DNA of 33,926 nt, from the NCBI GenBank assembly GCA_902494555.1, contig CABUTR010000019.1:1-33926 (forward strand), given 5' to 3'. Each line of letters opens with the position of its first letter. Positions within the stretch are counted from its first letter, which is position 1. Positions 1 to 6,631 of the stretch are shown here, piece by piece. Below the pieces are notes generated by a model. The model made no database searches, was not told where the DNA came from, and saw only the letters and a list, made by a program, of their open reading frames with translations. This stretch comes from an uncultured Collinsella sp. (GTDB lineage Bacteria > Actinomycetota > Coriobacteriia > Coriobacteriales > Coriobacteriaceae). The translations under genes and the position numbers were made by a program.

Positions 1-702
1 AAGGTGGCCTCCGGCGCGCCGGAGGCCGCGGCGGGCCTCGCCGCAGTCGCCGCCGCTGCGGTCGCCGCCGCCCCGGGACTCCTCGCGGGGAGCCCGGCCC
101 TCGCGGCCTTCGCCGCCACGTGCGGCACCGCCGCTGCCGTGGCGCTCGTGCTCGCCGCATCCATCGCCTCCGTCGGGGCGAACGTGCGCTCGAGCATGTC
201 CTCGGCGTCCTCAGCGGTCTCCGGGTTCGGCAGTAAGTCCACGAGCGCCTTCCGCACCTTCGCGACCTCCGCGAGGACGGCGGCGAGCGTCGCGAGGCTC
301 GCGATCATGGGGGCGTGCCGCCAGATGAGCGCGCAGGTGGGGTTACTCAGGCTCACCCTGCCGCGCATCCAGGTTGGCGCGCTGCCGCACTTCTCCATGA
401 GCGGCAAGTTCGACGCACAGTCCGGTTCCGTGCCCTCCGTGCACGTGAACTGGTACGCGTCCGGCGGCGTCTTTTCGTCGCCGAGCGTCATCGGCGTCGG
501 CGAGGCCGGCGACGAGGCCGTCATCCCGCTCAGGCCGAGCGTCCTGCGCGGTATCGGCGAGGGCATCGGCTCGACCGGGGGAGACCCATCGGAGGTCATC
601 GAGTGGCTGGACCGCAACCTCCCCGCGATCATCCAGAGGTACACCCCGGTCACGCTCGAGCGCGACCTCGACAGGCACATCAGGGCGGTGGCACATGCAT
701 AG
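1..702 (+). CDS. Phage tail tape-measure protein, C-terminal part (cut by window edge)
   Basis: The reading frame is open at the left edge, so only the last 233 or so residues are present. The visible part starts with a long Ala/Val/Gly-rich hydrophobic stretch (about the first 60 residues), as often found in the membrane-interacting region of tape-measure proteins. It ends with the typical tape-measure C-terminal signature GGVFSSPSVIGVGEAGDEA followed by VIPL. Tape-measure proteins set tail length and line the tail tube, and the gene is normally followed by distal tail and baseplate genes, as here. It overlaps the next gene by 8 bases, which implies translational coupling. The family call rests on the C-terminal motif and on context; the N-terminus cannot be judged. 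Confidence 0.85.
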   Translation, partial: KVASGAPEAAAGLAAVAAAAVAAAPGLLAGSPALAAFAATCGTAAAVALVLAASIASVGANVRSSMSSASSAVSGFGSKSTSAFRTFATSARTAASVARLAIMGACRQMSAQVGLLRLTLPRIQVGALPHFSMSGKFDAQSGSVPSVHVNWYASGGVFSSPSVIGVGEAGDEAVIPLRPSVLRGIGEGIGSTGGDPSEVIEWLDRNLPAIIQRYTPVTLERDLDRHIRAVAHA

Positions 703-1534
703 GATGCACTACGTCTCGTCCTCGGGTGAGCGCGTCGACCTCGACGGCGACGGCATCTTTGTCGGCACCGCCGCGGGCGTACGCTCGCGCGAGTGGAGCT
801 ACGACCTCTCATGGCGCGGCGTCTACGGCATCTCTCGGGACGCGAGGGAGGCGACGGTCGATGCCGTGCTGTCCTCGGCGGCTGCCGACAGGCTCAGGCG
901 GCTCGCGGACAGGGATATCTCCGTCGGCGAGCCCGGCCGCCTCGTCGTCGACGGTGTTTGGTACCAGCGCGCCTATATCGCGAAGTCCGAGACCTCGCAG
1001 GTCTACGGCAGGCGGGGCATCGCCGCCACGCTTACCGTGCTGCTGCTCGACGGGTCCTGGCGGCGCGAGGTCGTCCAGGAGTTCTACGCCCGGGAGGACG
1101 AGGACCAGAGCGGCCTGGACTTCCCCCATGACTTCGAGTTCGACTACGGCGGCTCGGTCGCAAGCCGTACGGTCACCGTCGACGGGCTGGTGCCCGCCGA
1201 CCTTAAGCTCACGATCTTCGGTCCCGCGTCGTCTCCGCGCATCACCGTGACGCAGGGGGACTTCATCAACGTCTACTCTGCGGACGTTGAAGTGCCTGGC
1301 GGCTCCAGGCTCATCATCGACGGCTCGAGTTTCCCCAAGACGATCAAGCTCGTCGGCATGTACGGTGAGACCGAGGACCGCTTCGCCGACGGCATGCGCG
1401 GAGAGGGCGCCGGAAGCGGTTCCTACTGCTTCGAGCAGCTTCGGCCCGGCACGTCCTCTGTCGCATGGGACGGCTCGTTCGCCTTCACCATGACCCATTA
1501 TCTTGAGGAGGGGGAGCCGCCTTGGAGCTCATAG
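695..1534 (+). CDS. Distal tail (Dit-like) protein
   Basis: 279 residues. Distal tail proteins form the hexameric hub joining the tail tube to the tip or baseplate in siphoviruses, and they directly follow the tape-measure gene. The protein has the expected two parts: an N-terminal beta-rich ring region with conserved aromatic positions (REWSYDLSWRGVYGISRDAR) and a C-terminal galectin-like region that includes SPRITVTQGDF and a Gly/Ser-rich end. Start ATG lies inside the previous gene. A second ATG three codons later is possible. The gene overlaps the next by 13 bases. Identification comes from size, order and general sequence character rather than from a diagnostic catalytic motif. Confidence 0.75.
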   Translation: MHRMHYVSSSGERVDLDGDGIFVGTAAGVRSREWSYDLSWRGVYGISRDAREATVDAVLSSAAADRLRRLADRDISVGEPGRLVVDGVWYQRAYIAKSETSQVYGRRGIAATLTVLLLDGSWRREVVQEFYAREDEDQSGLDFPHDFEFDYGGSVASRTVTVDGLVPADLKLTIFGPASSPRITVTQGDFINVYSADVEVPGGSRLIIDGSSFPKTIKLVGMYGETEDRFADGMRGEGAGSGSYCFEQLRPGTSSVAWDGSFAFTMTHYLEEGEPPWSS

Positions 1535-2508
1535 TCGCCGACAGCGCCGGCAGGACGCTCTTCCCGATTTCGGACTTCGAGCTGGATATGGACTCGGGCT
1601 GGGGCGACGGCGTCGACAACTCGTTCGATCTCGTGGTGCGCGACTCGTCCGTACCGTTGCCGAAGGCCGCTTGGCGTGTTTTCGCCGACGGCCTGGAGAT
1701 CGGCGGGCGCGTCGAGGGATTCGAGCTCAAGACGCGCCGCACTTCGTCCGAGCTGCACTGGACCGGATCGACCTGGACTGGAGTGCTCGAGAAGCGCCTT
1801 CTGTGGCCCGATCCGGGCCAGGACTACCTCGTCCTCTCTGGGGACGCAAACGCCGTGCTGCGGTCCGCGGTTAAACGGCTCGACATCGGCTCCCTCTTCA
1901 CGGTTCCCGATGCCGACGCCGGGGTGAACGTCAGTTACCGATGCAACAGGGACGCACCCGACGCTTGGACCAACCTTAGGCTGGCGATGCGCTCCGCAGG
2001 CCTTCGCCTCGATGCGAGGTGGGTGGGCGGATCGTGCAGGCTCCAGGCGGTGAAGGTGACAGACTGGCGCGGCAGGGTCGACTCCGATCTCGTAAACTTC
2101 GACCTCAAGAGCGACCTGCTCGTCACCAATCACCTCAAGGCGGCCGGCAAGGGCGAACTTGCGGCCAGAGATGTCGTGGACGTCTACGCCGACCGGGAAG
2201 GCGGCGTAGGCACCGTGAAGGCGATGGCCGGCGTCTTCGAGCTCGAGGAGTACTACGACGCCAACAACACCGAGGGCGACGATCTCCGCGATCAGGCACT
2301 CAGCCGACTCAAGGACAAACAGTCCGAGGGCAGCGTGACCGTGACGGTCAACGAGGGCGGCGAGTTCGGCCTCGGCGATATCGTCGAGGCCAGGCACTAT
2401 TCGCCAAACGTGACGGTCTCGGTCGAGATCAGCAGCAAGATCGTAAAGGCCGCGGGGTCGGGCTACAGCGCCACGTATGGCGCATCGCCTGGTGCGGTGG
2501 GGAGATAG
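1522..2508 (+). CDS. Phage tail/baseplate protein (gp37/Tal-N-like)
   Basis: 328 residues. Start is TTG at 1522, chosen because a strong Shine-Dalgarno (GAGGAGGGGG, about 1505-1514) sits at the right distance while still inside the upstream gene. The sequence has an N-terminal beta-rich segment (FELDMDSGWGDGVDNSFDLV), a central region with the pattern WTGVLEKRLLWP, and a C-terminal part ending in GDIVEARHY...VTVSVEISSKIVK. This matches the tail proteins that follow Dit and resemble the hub domain (ReqiPepy6 gp37 / Tal N-terminus type), which anchor the fibre at the tail tip. No peptidase domain is visible. The exact family is inferred from position and pattern. Confidence 0.7.
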   Translation: MELIVADSAGRTLFPISDFELDMDSGWGDGVDNSFDLVVRDSSVPLPKAAWRVFADGLEIGGRVEGFELKTRRTSSELHWTGSTWTGVLEKRLLWPDPGQDYLVLSGDANAVLRSAVKRLDIGSLFTVPDADAGVNVSYRCNRDAPDAWTNLRLAMRSAGLRLDARWVGGSCRLQAVKVTDWRGRVDSDLVNFDLKSDLLVTNHLKAAGKGELAARDVVDVYADREGGVGTVKAMAGVFELEEYYDANNTEGDDLRDQALSRLKDKQSEGSVTVTVNEGGEFGLGDIVEARHYSPNVTVSVEISSKIVKAAGSGYSATYGASPGAVGR

Positions 2509-2517
2509 GAGACTGCT

Positions 2518-2991
2518 ATGAAGCAGATAGAACTCATCGGCCCGCCCCTTTACCAATGGGATACGGGTCGGCGCGTTCACATCGCGTTGCAGGGGGTGAC
2601 GGAGGCACATTTCGCCGTCGCCGGATCGGAACGCGCATTGGTCGTCCCGGTCGTGGGCGGAGAGGCCGTGGTGCCCTCGCTTCTGCTTACTGCGGGCGTT
2701 GACATGGCCGTTTGGGCGAGCGATGGGCGCGACACGCACGCGCGCGCCGTGCTCAAGGTGCGCCCGAGGGCCAAGCCGGACGGCTACATCTACACCGATG
2801 ACGAGGTCAAGACCTGGGCTGATGTCGAAGATTGGGTGCGAGAGCAGCTGAGGGCCGTAGGCGAGCCCGGCACGAAGTGGTATGTCGGGGGCGGCACCCC
2901 CGCCATAGGTGGTCGCGTCGGGGACCTCTATCTCGACAGTGAGACAGGCACCTATTATCGCTACGGCGAGATTGGAGATACAAATGGCTAA
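2518..2991 (+). CDS. Small phage baseplate-associated protein, function unknown
   Basis: 157 residues, preceded by AGGAGACTGCT and an ATG. The first 80 residues look like a compact beta domain (IELIGPPLYQWDTGRRVHIAL ... DMAVWASDGRDTHARAVLKV), similar in character to the N-terminal domain of upper baseplate proteins. After it come a linker, an acidic helical stretch (DDEVKTWADVEDWVREQL) and a C-terminal Gly-rich strand motif GDLYLDSETGTYYRY. That last motif recurs in related form in the next genes (GDTYVTSDNGHMWV, GAVYIDTADGFKVYQY, GSVYIDASTGNLYTY), so the genes share small structural modules. It overlaps the following gene by 8 bases. I do not recognise a specific family. Confidence 0.7.
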   Translation: MKQIELIGPPLYQWDTGRRVHIALQGVTEAHFAVAGSERALVVPVVGGEAVVPSLLLTAGVDMAVWASDGRDTHARAVLKVRPRAKPDGYIYTDDEVKTWADVEDWVREQLRAVGEPGTKWYVGGGTPAIGGRVGDLYLDSETGTYYRYGEIGDTNG

Positions 2992-3661
2992 CGCATGGAA
3001 CCAAGTTGGAACGCTCAAGGGCCCCAAAGGCGACAAGGGCGCGACCGGCAACGCCGGTCCCAAGGGCGGCAGCGTCCGCGTGGCGAGCGTCAATATCCCG
3101 TCGGAAGGCGAAGTCGCATTCTCGGCGCTTTCCCCGTCTGACGGCGTGCAGGTCGGCGACCTCGTGCTCGACGCCAAGGGAAGTGTCTATCCCATTTCGG
3201 CGGTGGATCCGGGCAGGTCTACCGCCCGAGTCGGTTCCGCCATCAACGGCGTGAGCCTCAAGGGACCCAAAGGCGAAACGGGCGACACTGGCCCCAAAGG
3301 TGCCGACGGCACGTCCATAACGGTCAAGGGCGCGGTGAGCAGCGCGTCCGCGCTGCCGTCCGATGCCGCCATCGGCGACACCTACGTCACGAGCGACAAC
3401 GGCCACATGTGGGTGAAAACCGCCGTGACCGGTGATGCGCAGTGGACGGACCTCGGCGAAATGAAGGGGCCCAAGGGCGACAAGGGGGCCACGGGCGAAA
3501 AGGGTGACAGGGGCGACACCGGCCCCAAGGGCGCACAGGGGCCGGCTGGCCCAGGCATTACGTTCGGCCAAGGGGCTCCAACGGCAGCGTCGCAGGAGGG
3601 AGCCGTCTACATTGATACGGCAGACGGCTTTAAGGTCTACCAGTACGGTACGAGTGCCTAG
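2984..3661 (+). CDS. Collagen-like phage tail fibre protein
   Basis: 225 residues from the ATG at 2984. An upstream GTG at 2909 in the same frame is less likely because it would overlap the previous gene by 83 bases and has no ribosome binding site. Three collagen-like Gly-X-Y blocks (for example GPKGDKGATGNAGPKGG, GPKGETGDTGPKGADG and GPKGDKGATGEKGDRGDTGP) alternate with short beta modules carrying the pattern GD.YV.SDNGHMWVK. Such repeats form trimeric triple helices in phage fibres. It is the longest of three consecutive collagen-like genes that share an N-terminal MA-W-x-x-(V/I)G-x-(L/I)KGP motif. Structural role is well supported; receptor specificity is unknown. Confidence 0.85.
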   Translation: MANAWNQVGTLKGPKGDKGATGNAGPKGGSVRVASVNIPSEGEVAFSALSPSDGVQVGDLVLDAKGSVYPISAVDPGRSTARVGSAINGVSLKGPKGETGDTGPKGADGTSITVKGAVSSASALPSDAAIGDTYVTSDNGHMWVKTAVTGDAQWTDLGEMKGPKGDKGATGEKGDRGDTGPKGAQGPAGPGITFGQGAPTAASQEGAVYIDTADGFKVYQYGTSA

Positions 3662-3676
3662 TGAAGGGGGAGCGAT

Positions 3677-3928
3677 ATGGCGTGGACTAACATCGGATCG
3701 CTGAAGGGTCCCAAAGGCGAAAAGGGCGATACCGGCGCCAGGGGAGCGCAAGGGGCCCAGGGGCCGCGAGGGGAGACCGGCCCGATCGGGCCGACTGGCC
3801 CGATCGGGCCCAAGGGCGCCGACGGCACCTCAGTGACCGCTGGGACCGGCGCACCGACAGGTACTGCCGTGGTCGGTTCGGTCTACATCGACGCGAGCAC
3901 GGGCAACCTGTACACCTACAAGGCCTAG
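3677..3928 (+). CDS. Short collagen-like phage fibre protein
   Basis: 83 residues, start ATG preceded by GAAGGGGGAGCGAT. Layout is MAWTNIGSLKGPKGEKGDTG, about 12 Gly-X-Y triplets, then a single C-terminal strand module ending GSVYIDASTGNLYTYKA. This is a reduced version of the preceding gene: one helix block and one module. It looks like a product of gene duplication followed by loss of internal blocks. Expected to be a trimeric accessory fibre at the tail tip. No membrane segment or signal is present. Confidence 0.75.
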   Translation: MAWTNIGSLKGPKGEKGDTGARGAQGAQGPRGETGPIGPTGPIGPKGADGTSVTAGTGAPTGTAVVGSVYIDASTGNLYTYKA

Positions 3929-3942
3929 CGGGTGACGGCGAA

Positions 3943-4155
3943 ATGGCCTGGATCAAGTTGGGCAACATAAAGGGGCCTGCCGGGGAGACGGGGCCACAGG
4001 GTCCTGCAGCCTCGACCGCCCAGACATTCCTCGCTGCACACCCTGTGGGCTCCCTCTATATGGAAAGCAAGGGCAAAAACCCAGGTGCCACCTATGGGGG
4101 AACGTGGGTCATGCGGGACAGCCAGAACGGCTTTATATGGGAAAGGACGGCTTAA
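3943..4155 (+). CDS. Very short collagen-like baseplate/fibre adaptor protein
   Basis: 70 residues. It begins MAWIKLGNIKGPAGETGPQGP, so it keeps the N-terminal motif of the two upstream genes but only about four Gly-X-Y triplets. The rest (HPVGSLYMESKGKNPG, GGTWVMRDSQNGFIWERTA) matches a motif common at the C-terminus of phage tail collar and fibre proteins, roughly PVGSIYMS...NP...GGTW. The ribosome binding site is weak (GGGTGACGG). The stop codon is directly followed by the start of the fibre gene, so the two are probably translationally coupled. Probable adaptor between collagen fibre and tip protein; that role is inference. Confidence 0.65.
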   Translation: MAWIKLGNIKGPAGETGPQGPAASTAQTFLAAHPVGSLYMESKGKNPGATYGGTWVMRDSQNGFIWERTA

Positions 4156-5013
4156 ATGGAGATAGTGACCGGTAAAGCGGGCGTGCCACACGTCAGCTCG
4201 GCCGACGACGGGCGCCGCATTGCGGGCGAAGTCGGCACTGGCAGCTATGTGCTGCAGACGGGCGGCAAACTGGCCCCATCTCTCGTCGACGCGAACACCG
4301 TCCGTATCGCGACCGGCGACATGATCGTGCAGGGTCGCCATATCGGCGTCACCTCGCCCGAGGACGTCAAGGTGGCGAGCGGCTCGCAAGGCAAGAAGCG
4401 CATGGACTACATTTGTGTCCATTACACCCGCGATGTGAGCGGGTCCAGCCCGACCCTTGTCGAGACGGTCGAGTGGAAGGTTCTCCAGGGAACCCCCGGC
4501 TCGAGCGCCGCCGCGCCGTCGGTGCCGAAAGGCTCTATCCTGGACGGTGACGCTGACGTGACGGTCCCGATCTGCTCGGTGACATTCGACGGACTGACGA
4601 CGGGTCAGACTAAGCTTCTCATCCCCAAACTGACTCCCCTGGCAGACCTCGGGGATTCTGTATCCCCGAGCTATCTCGGCGGTGGCAACGTCGGTCTTCT
4701 TGGCTGCACCGTAAAGGCGGACTGCTGGATCGTCGCAACATGCATCCTCATCGTCAGGTTCAGCTATGTCTCGGGGTCGATGTCGTCATCTGACGCGTGC
4801 GAGCTCTCCTCGGGCGCTGCACTCGTGCTCCCCGAGCGCCTGAGGCCGAAGTCGAATATCCTGACCATGGCGTTCACGTCGAAGCGCTTTGGCAAGTCGG
4901 TAGGCGCGGTGGTCGAGCCGTCCGGCGCCGTAAAACTCTATTTCTCGACTCGCTCGGAAATATACGGATATGGATTTGAGAACTGCGCCTGCTGCATCCC
5001 CCTGGCCATATAG
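4156..5013 (+). CDS. Tail fibre/tip protein with switchable C-terminus (cassette A expressed)
   Basis: 285 residues. The N-terminal part (residues 1 to about 166) opens with EIVTGKAGVPHVSSADD, a motif typical of phage minor structural/receptor-binding proteins, and continues as a beta-rich stem. At residues 166-171 the sequence GDSVSP is encoded by a short recombination-type site (4648-4670). Everything after it (about 115 residues) is the exchangeable tip, here cassette A, with a hydrophobic, Cys-containing stretch and the pattern LPERLRPKSN...VEPSGAVKLYFS. The same site, in the same frame, starts two silent cassettes on the other strand just downstream. The gene converges on cassette B with 15 bases between stop codons. 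The role as receptor-binding tip is inferred from position and from the switching layout. Confidence 0.85.
   Translation: MEIVTGKAGVPHVSSADDGRRIAGEVGTGSYVLQTGGKLAPSLVDANTVRIATGDMIVQGRHIGVTSPEDVKVASGSQGKKRMDYICVHYTRDVSGSSPTLVETVEWKVLQGTPGSSAAAPSVPKGSILDGDADVTVPICSVTFDGLTTGQTKLLIPKLTPLADLGDSVSPSYLGGGNVGLLGCTVKADCWIVATCILIVRFSYVSGSMSSSDACELSSGAALVLPERLRPKSNILTMAFTSKRFGKSVGAVVEPSGAVKLYFSTRSEIYGYGFENCACCIPLAI
4648..4670 (+). repeat. Putative inversion site 1, inside the fibre gene
   Basis: Perfect 9-base inverted arms (CTCGGGGAT and ATCCCCGAG) around a 5-base spacer TCTGT, the size and shape of a tyrosine-recombinase core site. The segment GGATTCTGTATCCCCGAG (4653-4670) is identical, inverted, at 5312-5329, and its 12-base core ATTCTGTATCCC is also found inverted at 5649-5660. 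It encodes Gly-Asp-Ser-Val-Ser-Pro of the fibre protein. Confidence 0.8.
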
Positions 5014-5028
5014 CCCGTCCGCGCCCTC

Positions 5029-5328
5029 CTAGAACACGACGAAGTCCGCTCTGTATACGTCGGCGTCAGCCATAAGGTAGAGCATGCTGCCCGTATAGTA
5101 GGCATGGACACCGAAGCCGCCCGGGCTGTAATAGCAGTCGGCGCAGATCCCCGAGCCGGTGCAGTACCGCGCGAAGATGGATATGGGGAATACGGTCGAT
5201 GCCAGCGGGCGACCGTTGTTGTAGATACAGACAAGCGCCGCCATCCTGCCCGAGGGGAGGTCGCACCGGAAAGGCTGATACAGCTTTCCAGTGCTTGTCT
5301 GTGCCACGAACCTCGGGGATACAGAATC
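5029..5328 (-). other. Silent alternative fibre C-terminal cassette B
   Basis: An open frame of 99 codons plus a TAG stop on the minus strand, with no ribosome binding site or promoter of its own. It begins at inversion site 2 with codons for DSVSP, in exactly the frame used at site 1. Inversion between sites 1 and 2 would therefore fuse the fibre stem to this tip without a frame change, giving a protein of about 265 residues. The frame upstream of the site is closed by TAG at 5329-5331 (the stop of cassette C), as expected for a silent cassette. The encoded tip is Cys- and Tyr-rich (ICADCYYSPGGFGVHAYYTG). A GTG at 5307 could be mistaken for a start; nothing supports its use. Confidence 0.8.
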
Positions 5329-5329
5329 C
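5312..5329 (-). repeat. Putative inversion site 2, start of cassette B
   Basis: Reads GGATTCTGTATCCCCGAG on the minus strand: identical over 18 bases to site 1 but inverted relative to it. The right arm ATCCCCGAG is kept. Beyond GGAT the left arm differs (it belongs to the end of cassette C), so the site is asymmetric, as in the R64 shufflon where only one arm of each site is conserved. Confidence 0.8.
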
Positions 5330-5661
5330 TAATTGGCAATCCAGATGCAGTGTCCAATGTTGCGCCCTTGGCTAACAGCTACCGCGCTAATAAAGACAAC
5401 TTTGCCAGATTTCTGAACCTCGACTTCTGCAGTGCTGTTGTTGACGATGCCGTTTGAAGATGTACGCACAGCCGGCGCAAGGAATGATTGAGTCGGACGG
5501 AATTCAACGGGCAACGTCCCTGCATTCCATAACTGTGATGTTTCCTGAATGAAATTCCAAGACATCTCTACCAGGAAGCCTATTTTACGGTAAGCCACAT
5601 AGGGACCCGAGAAGTCTTTCCCATATAAGAACTGATAGCCAACCTCGCGGGATACAGAATT
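5329..5661 (-). other. Silent alternative fibre C-terminal cassette C
   Basis: Open frame of 110 codons plus TAG on the minus strand, beginning at inversion site 3 with codons for NSVSRE in the same frame as the fibre junction. Joined to the stem it would give a protein of about 276 residues. The encoded tip contains TLPVEFRPTQSFLAPAVRTS and VEVQKSGKVVFISAVAVS. This LP..FRP... then strand/G-K-V layout is common at fibre C-termini and resembles the LPERLRPKSN...SGAVKL arrangement of cassette A. By eye it is clearly richer in A and T than the surrounding tail genes, suggesting separate acquisition. No start signal precedes it. A GTG at 5598 is only an internal Val codon. Confidence 0.78.
5643..5661 (-). 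repeat. Putative inversion site 3, start of cassette C
   Basis: Minus strand reads AATTCTGTATCCCGCGAGG, sharing the 12-base core ATTCTGTATCCC (5649-5660) with the other two sites and an imperfect right arm with one extra base (CCCGCGAG against CCCCGAG). It directly abuts the TAG stop codon of the recombinase gene (5663-5665). It is inverted relative to site 1 and direct relative to site 2, so inversion with site 1 and deletion with site 2 are both formally possible. Confidence 0.72.
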
Positions 5662-5662
5662 C

Positions 5663-6535
5663 CTACCCGCCGAGTATCAACCGCTCCACCACCCTTTGTG
5701 CGTCCTTGCAGATGCGCGGCCTCGGCACGATGTAGTGCTCGTATGCCGTGCCGATATCGGTGTGTCCCAGCATCATGGCCACGGTCTCAATACCCACGCC
5801 TGCCTCCACGGCGAGCGTCGCCCACGTGTGACGGCATTCCGTCATCGAGGTCCAGGCGGCTCCGGCTTGGCGACATGCGGATTTGATGCGCCGCGCAATG
5901 GCGTCGGGCGACAGTTCGCACAGCCAGCCCGAGCGGCCTTTTCGCAGCGCGCGCAGGCGGTTGACGGCGAAGCGGGGGAGCCAGCAGGACCGCGCGGAGC
6001 GCTCGGTCTTCGGCGCCTCGACGACCTCATTGCCGCGCACGACTTGCCTCGAACGGCGGATGCGGACCTCACCGGTGCGCAGGTCGATGTCCGACCACTT
6101 GAGGCCGCACGCCTCGCCGCGCCGCAGCCCGAGGGTTACCGAGCAGATTGCGACCGCCTCGCACTCGTGTCCCCACAGCGCGCGGAGGTAGGCACGGACC
6201 TGGCTCGCCTCCATCGTGCGTGGGCAGTGCGCCGGCTTGTGCGGTAGCTCGACACCGGCGGCGGTTGGGTCGTACATCCGCACACCGAGACGGCGGATGG
6301 CCCAGCGGATAACCTGCCGCAGGGTCTTGTATGCCTTTTCGGCGGCCCCCGGCAGATCAAACGAATCAATCCAGCCCTGTACGCCCTCGGGCGTTATCGC
6401 CTCGAGTTCCAGCTCGCCCCAGCGAGGTAGGACGTGCAGCGCTAGCGCGCTCTCGTATCCGGCCAGGGTGCAGGCGCGCAGCCTGCCGCGCTTATCGTCC
6501 ATGTACCTCGAGGCGGCCTCTGCAACTTTCATCAT
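5663..6535 (-). CDS. Tyrosine recombinase, probable fibre-switching invertase (Rci-like role)
   Basis: 290 residues from the ATG at 6535. A TTG at 6544 or the adjacent ATG at 6532 are alternatives; GGAG lies just upstream. N-terminal SAM-like DNA-binding domain (about residues 1-100), then the catalytic domain. Catalytic residues visible: Arg138 in GLRRGE, Lys176 in APKTERS, Arg235 in ECRHT, His258 in LGHTD and the nucleophile Tyr268 in EHYIVP. The first His of the usual HxxR box is replaced by Thr232. The gene is minus-strand, between the silent fibre cassettes and the lysis genes, and its stop codon touches inversion site 3. Its place next to the inverted cassettes, about 2.5 kb or more from the phage end, favours a dedicated DNA-inversion enzyme. 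Being the phage integrase remains possible. Confidence 0.88.
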   Translation of the reverse strand: MMKVAEAASRYMDDKRGRLRACTLAGYESALALHVLPRWGELELEAITPEGVQGWIDSFDLPGAAEKAYKTLRQVIRWAIRRLGVRMYDPTAAGVELPHKPAHCPRTMEASQVRAYLRALWGHECEAVAICSVTLGLRRGEACGLKWSDIDLRTGEVRIRRSRQVVRGNEVVEAPKTERSARSCWLPRFAVNRLRALRKGRSGWLCELSPDAIARRIKSACRQAGAAWTSMTECRHTWATLAVEAGVGIETVAMMLGHTDIGTAYEHYIVPRPRICKDAQRVVERLILGG

Positions 6536-6550
6536 TGTCTCCAATCCCGT

Positions 6551-6599
6551 AAATCCCAGACGCGTGGGCTCTCAAGGAGAGGATACGCGCGTGGGATTT
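6551..6599. repeat. Inverted repeat between recombinase and lysis genes
   Basis: Arms of 15 bases (AAATCCCAGACGCGT at 6551-6565 and ACGCGCGTGGGATTT at 6585-6599) match at 13 of 15 positions around a 19-base loop. It occupies the upstream region of the recombinase (minus) and precedes the plus-strand gene at 6632. It may be an operator for the recombinase or a structured leader. A TTGAGA (minus strand, 6575-6570) in the loop could serve as a -35 box, but no good -10 follows. Confidence 0.5.
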
Positions 6600-6631
6600 C
6601 TGCCACGAGAGGTCGAGAGAAAGGAGTCTAA

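Noticed and set aside
1498..3177. Long minus-strand frame (559 codons) antisense to the tail genes
   Set aside because: It spans three plus-strand genes with good ribosome binding sites, and its product is of low-complexity shadow type.
5104..5457. Plus-strand frame of 117 codons across cassettes B and C
   Set aside because: It crosses the cassette boundary and inversion site 2, has no ribosome binding site, and is antisense to two frames that make sense as fibre tips.
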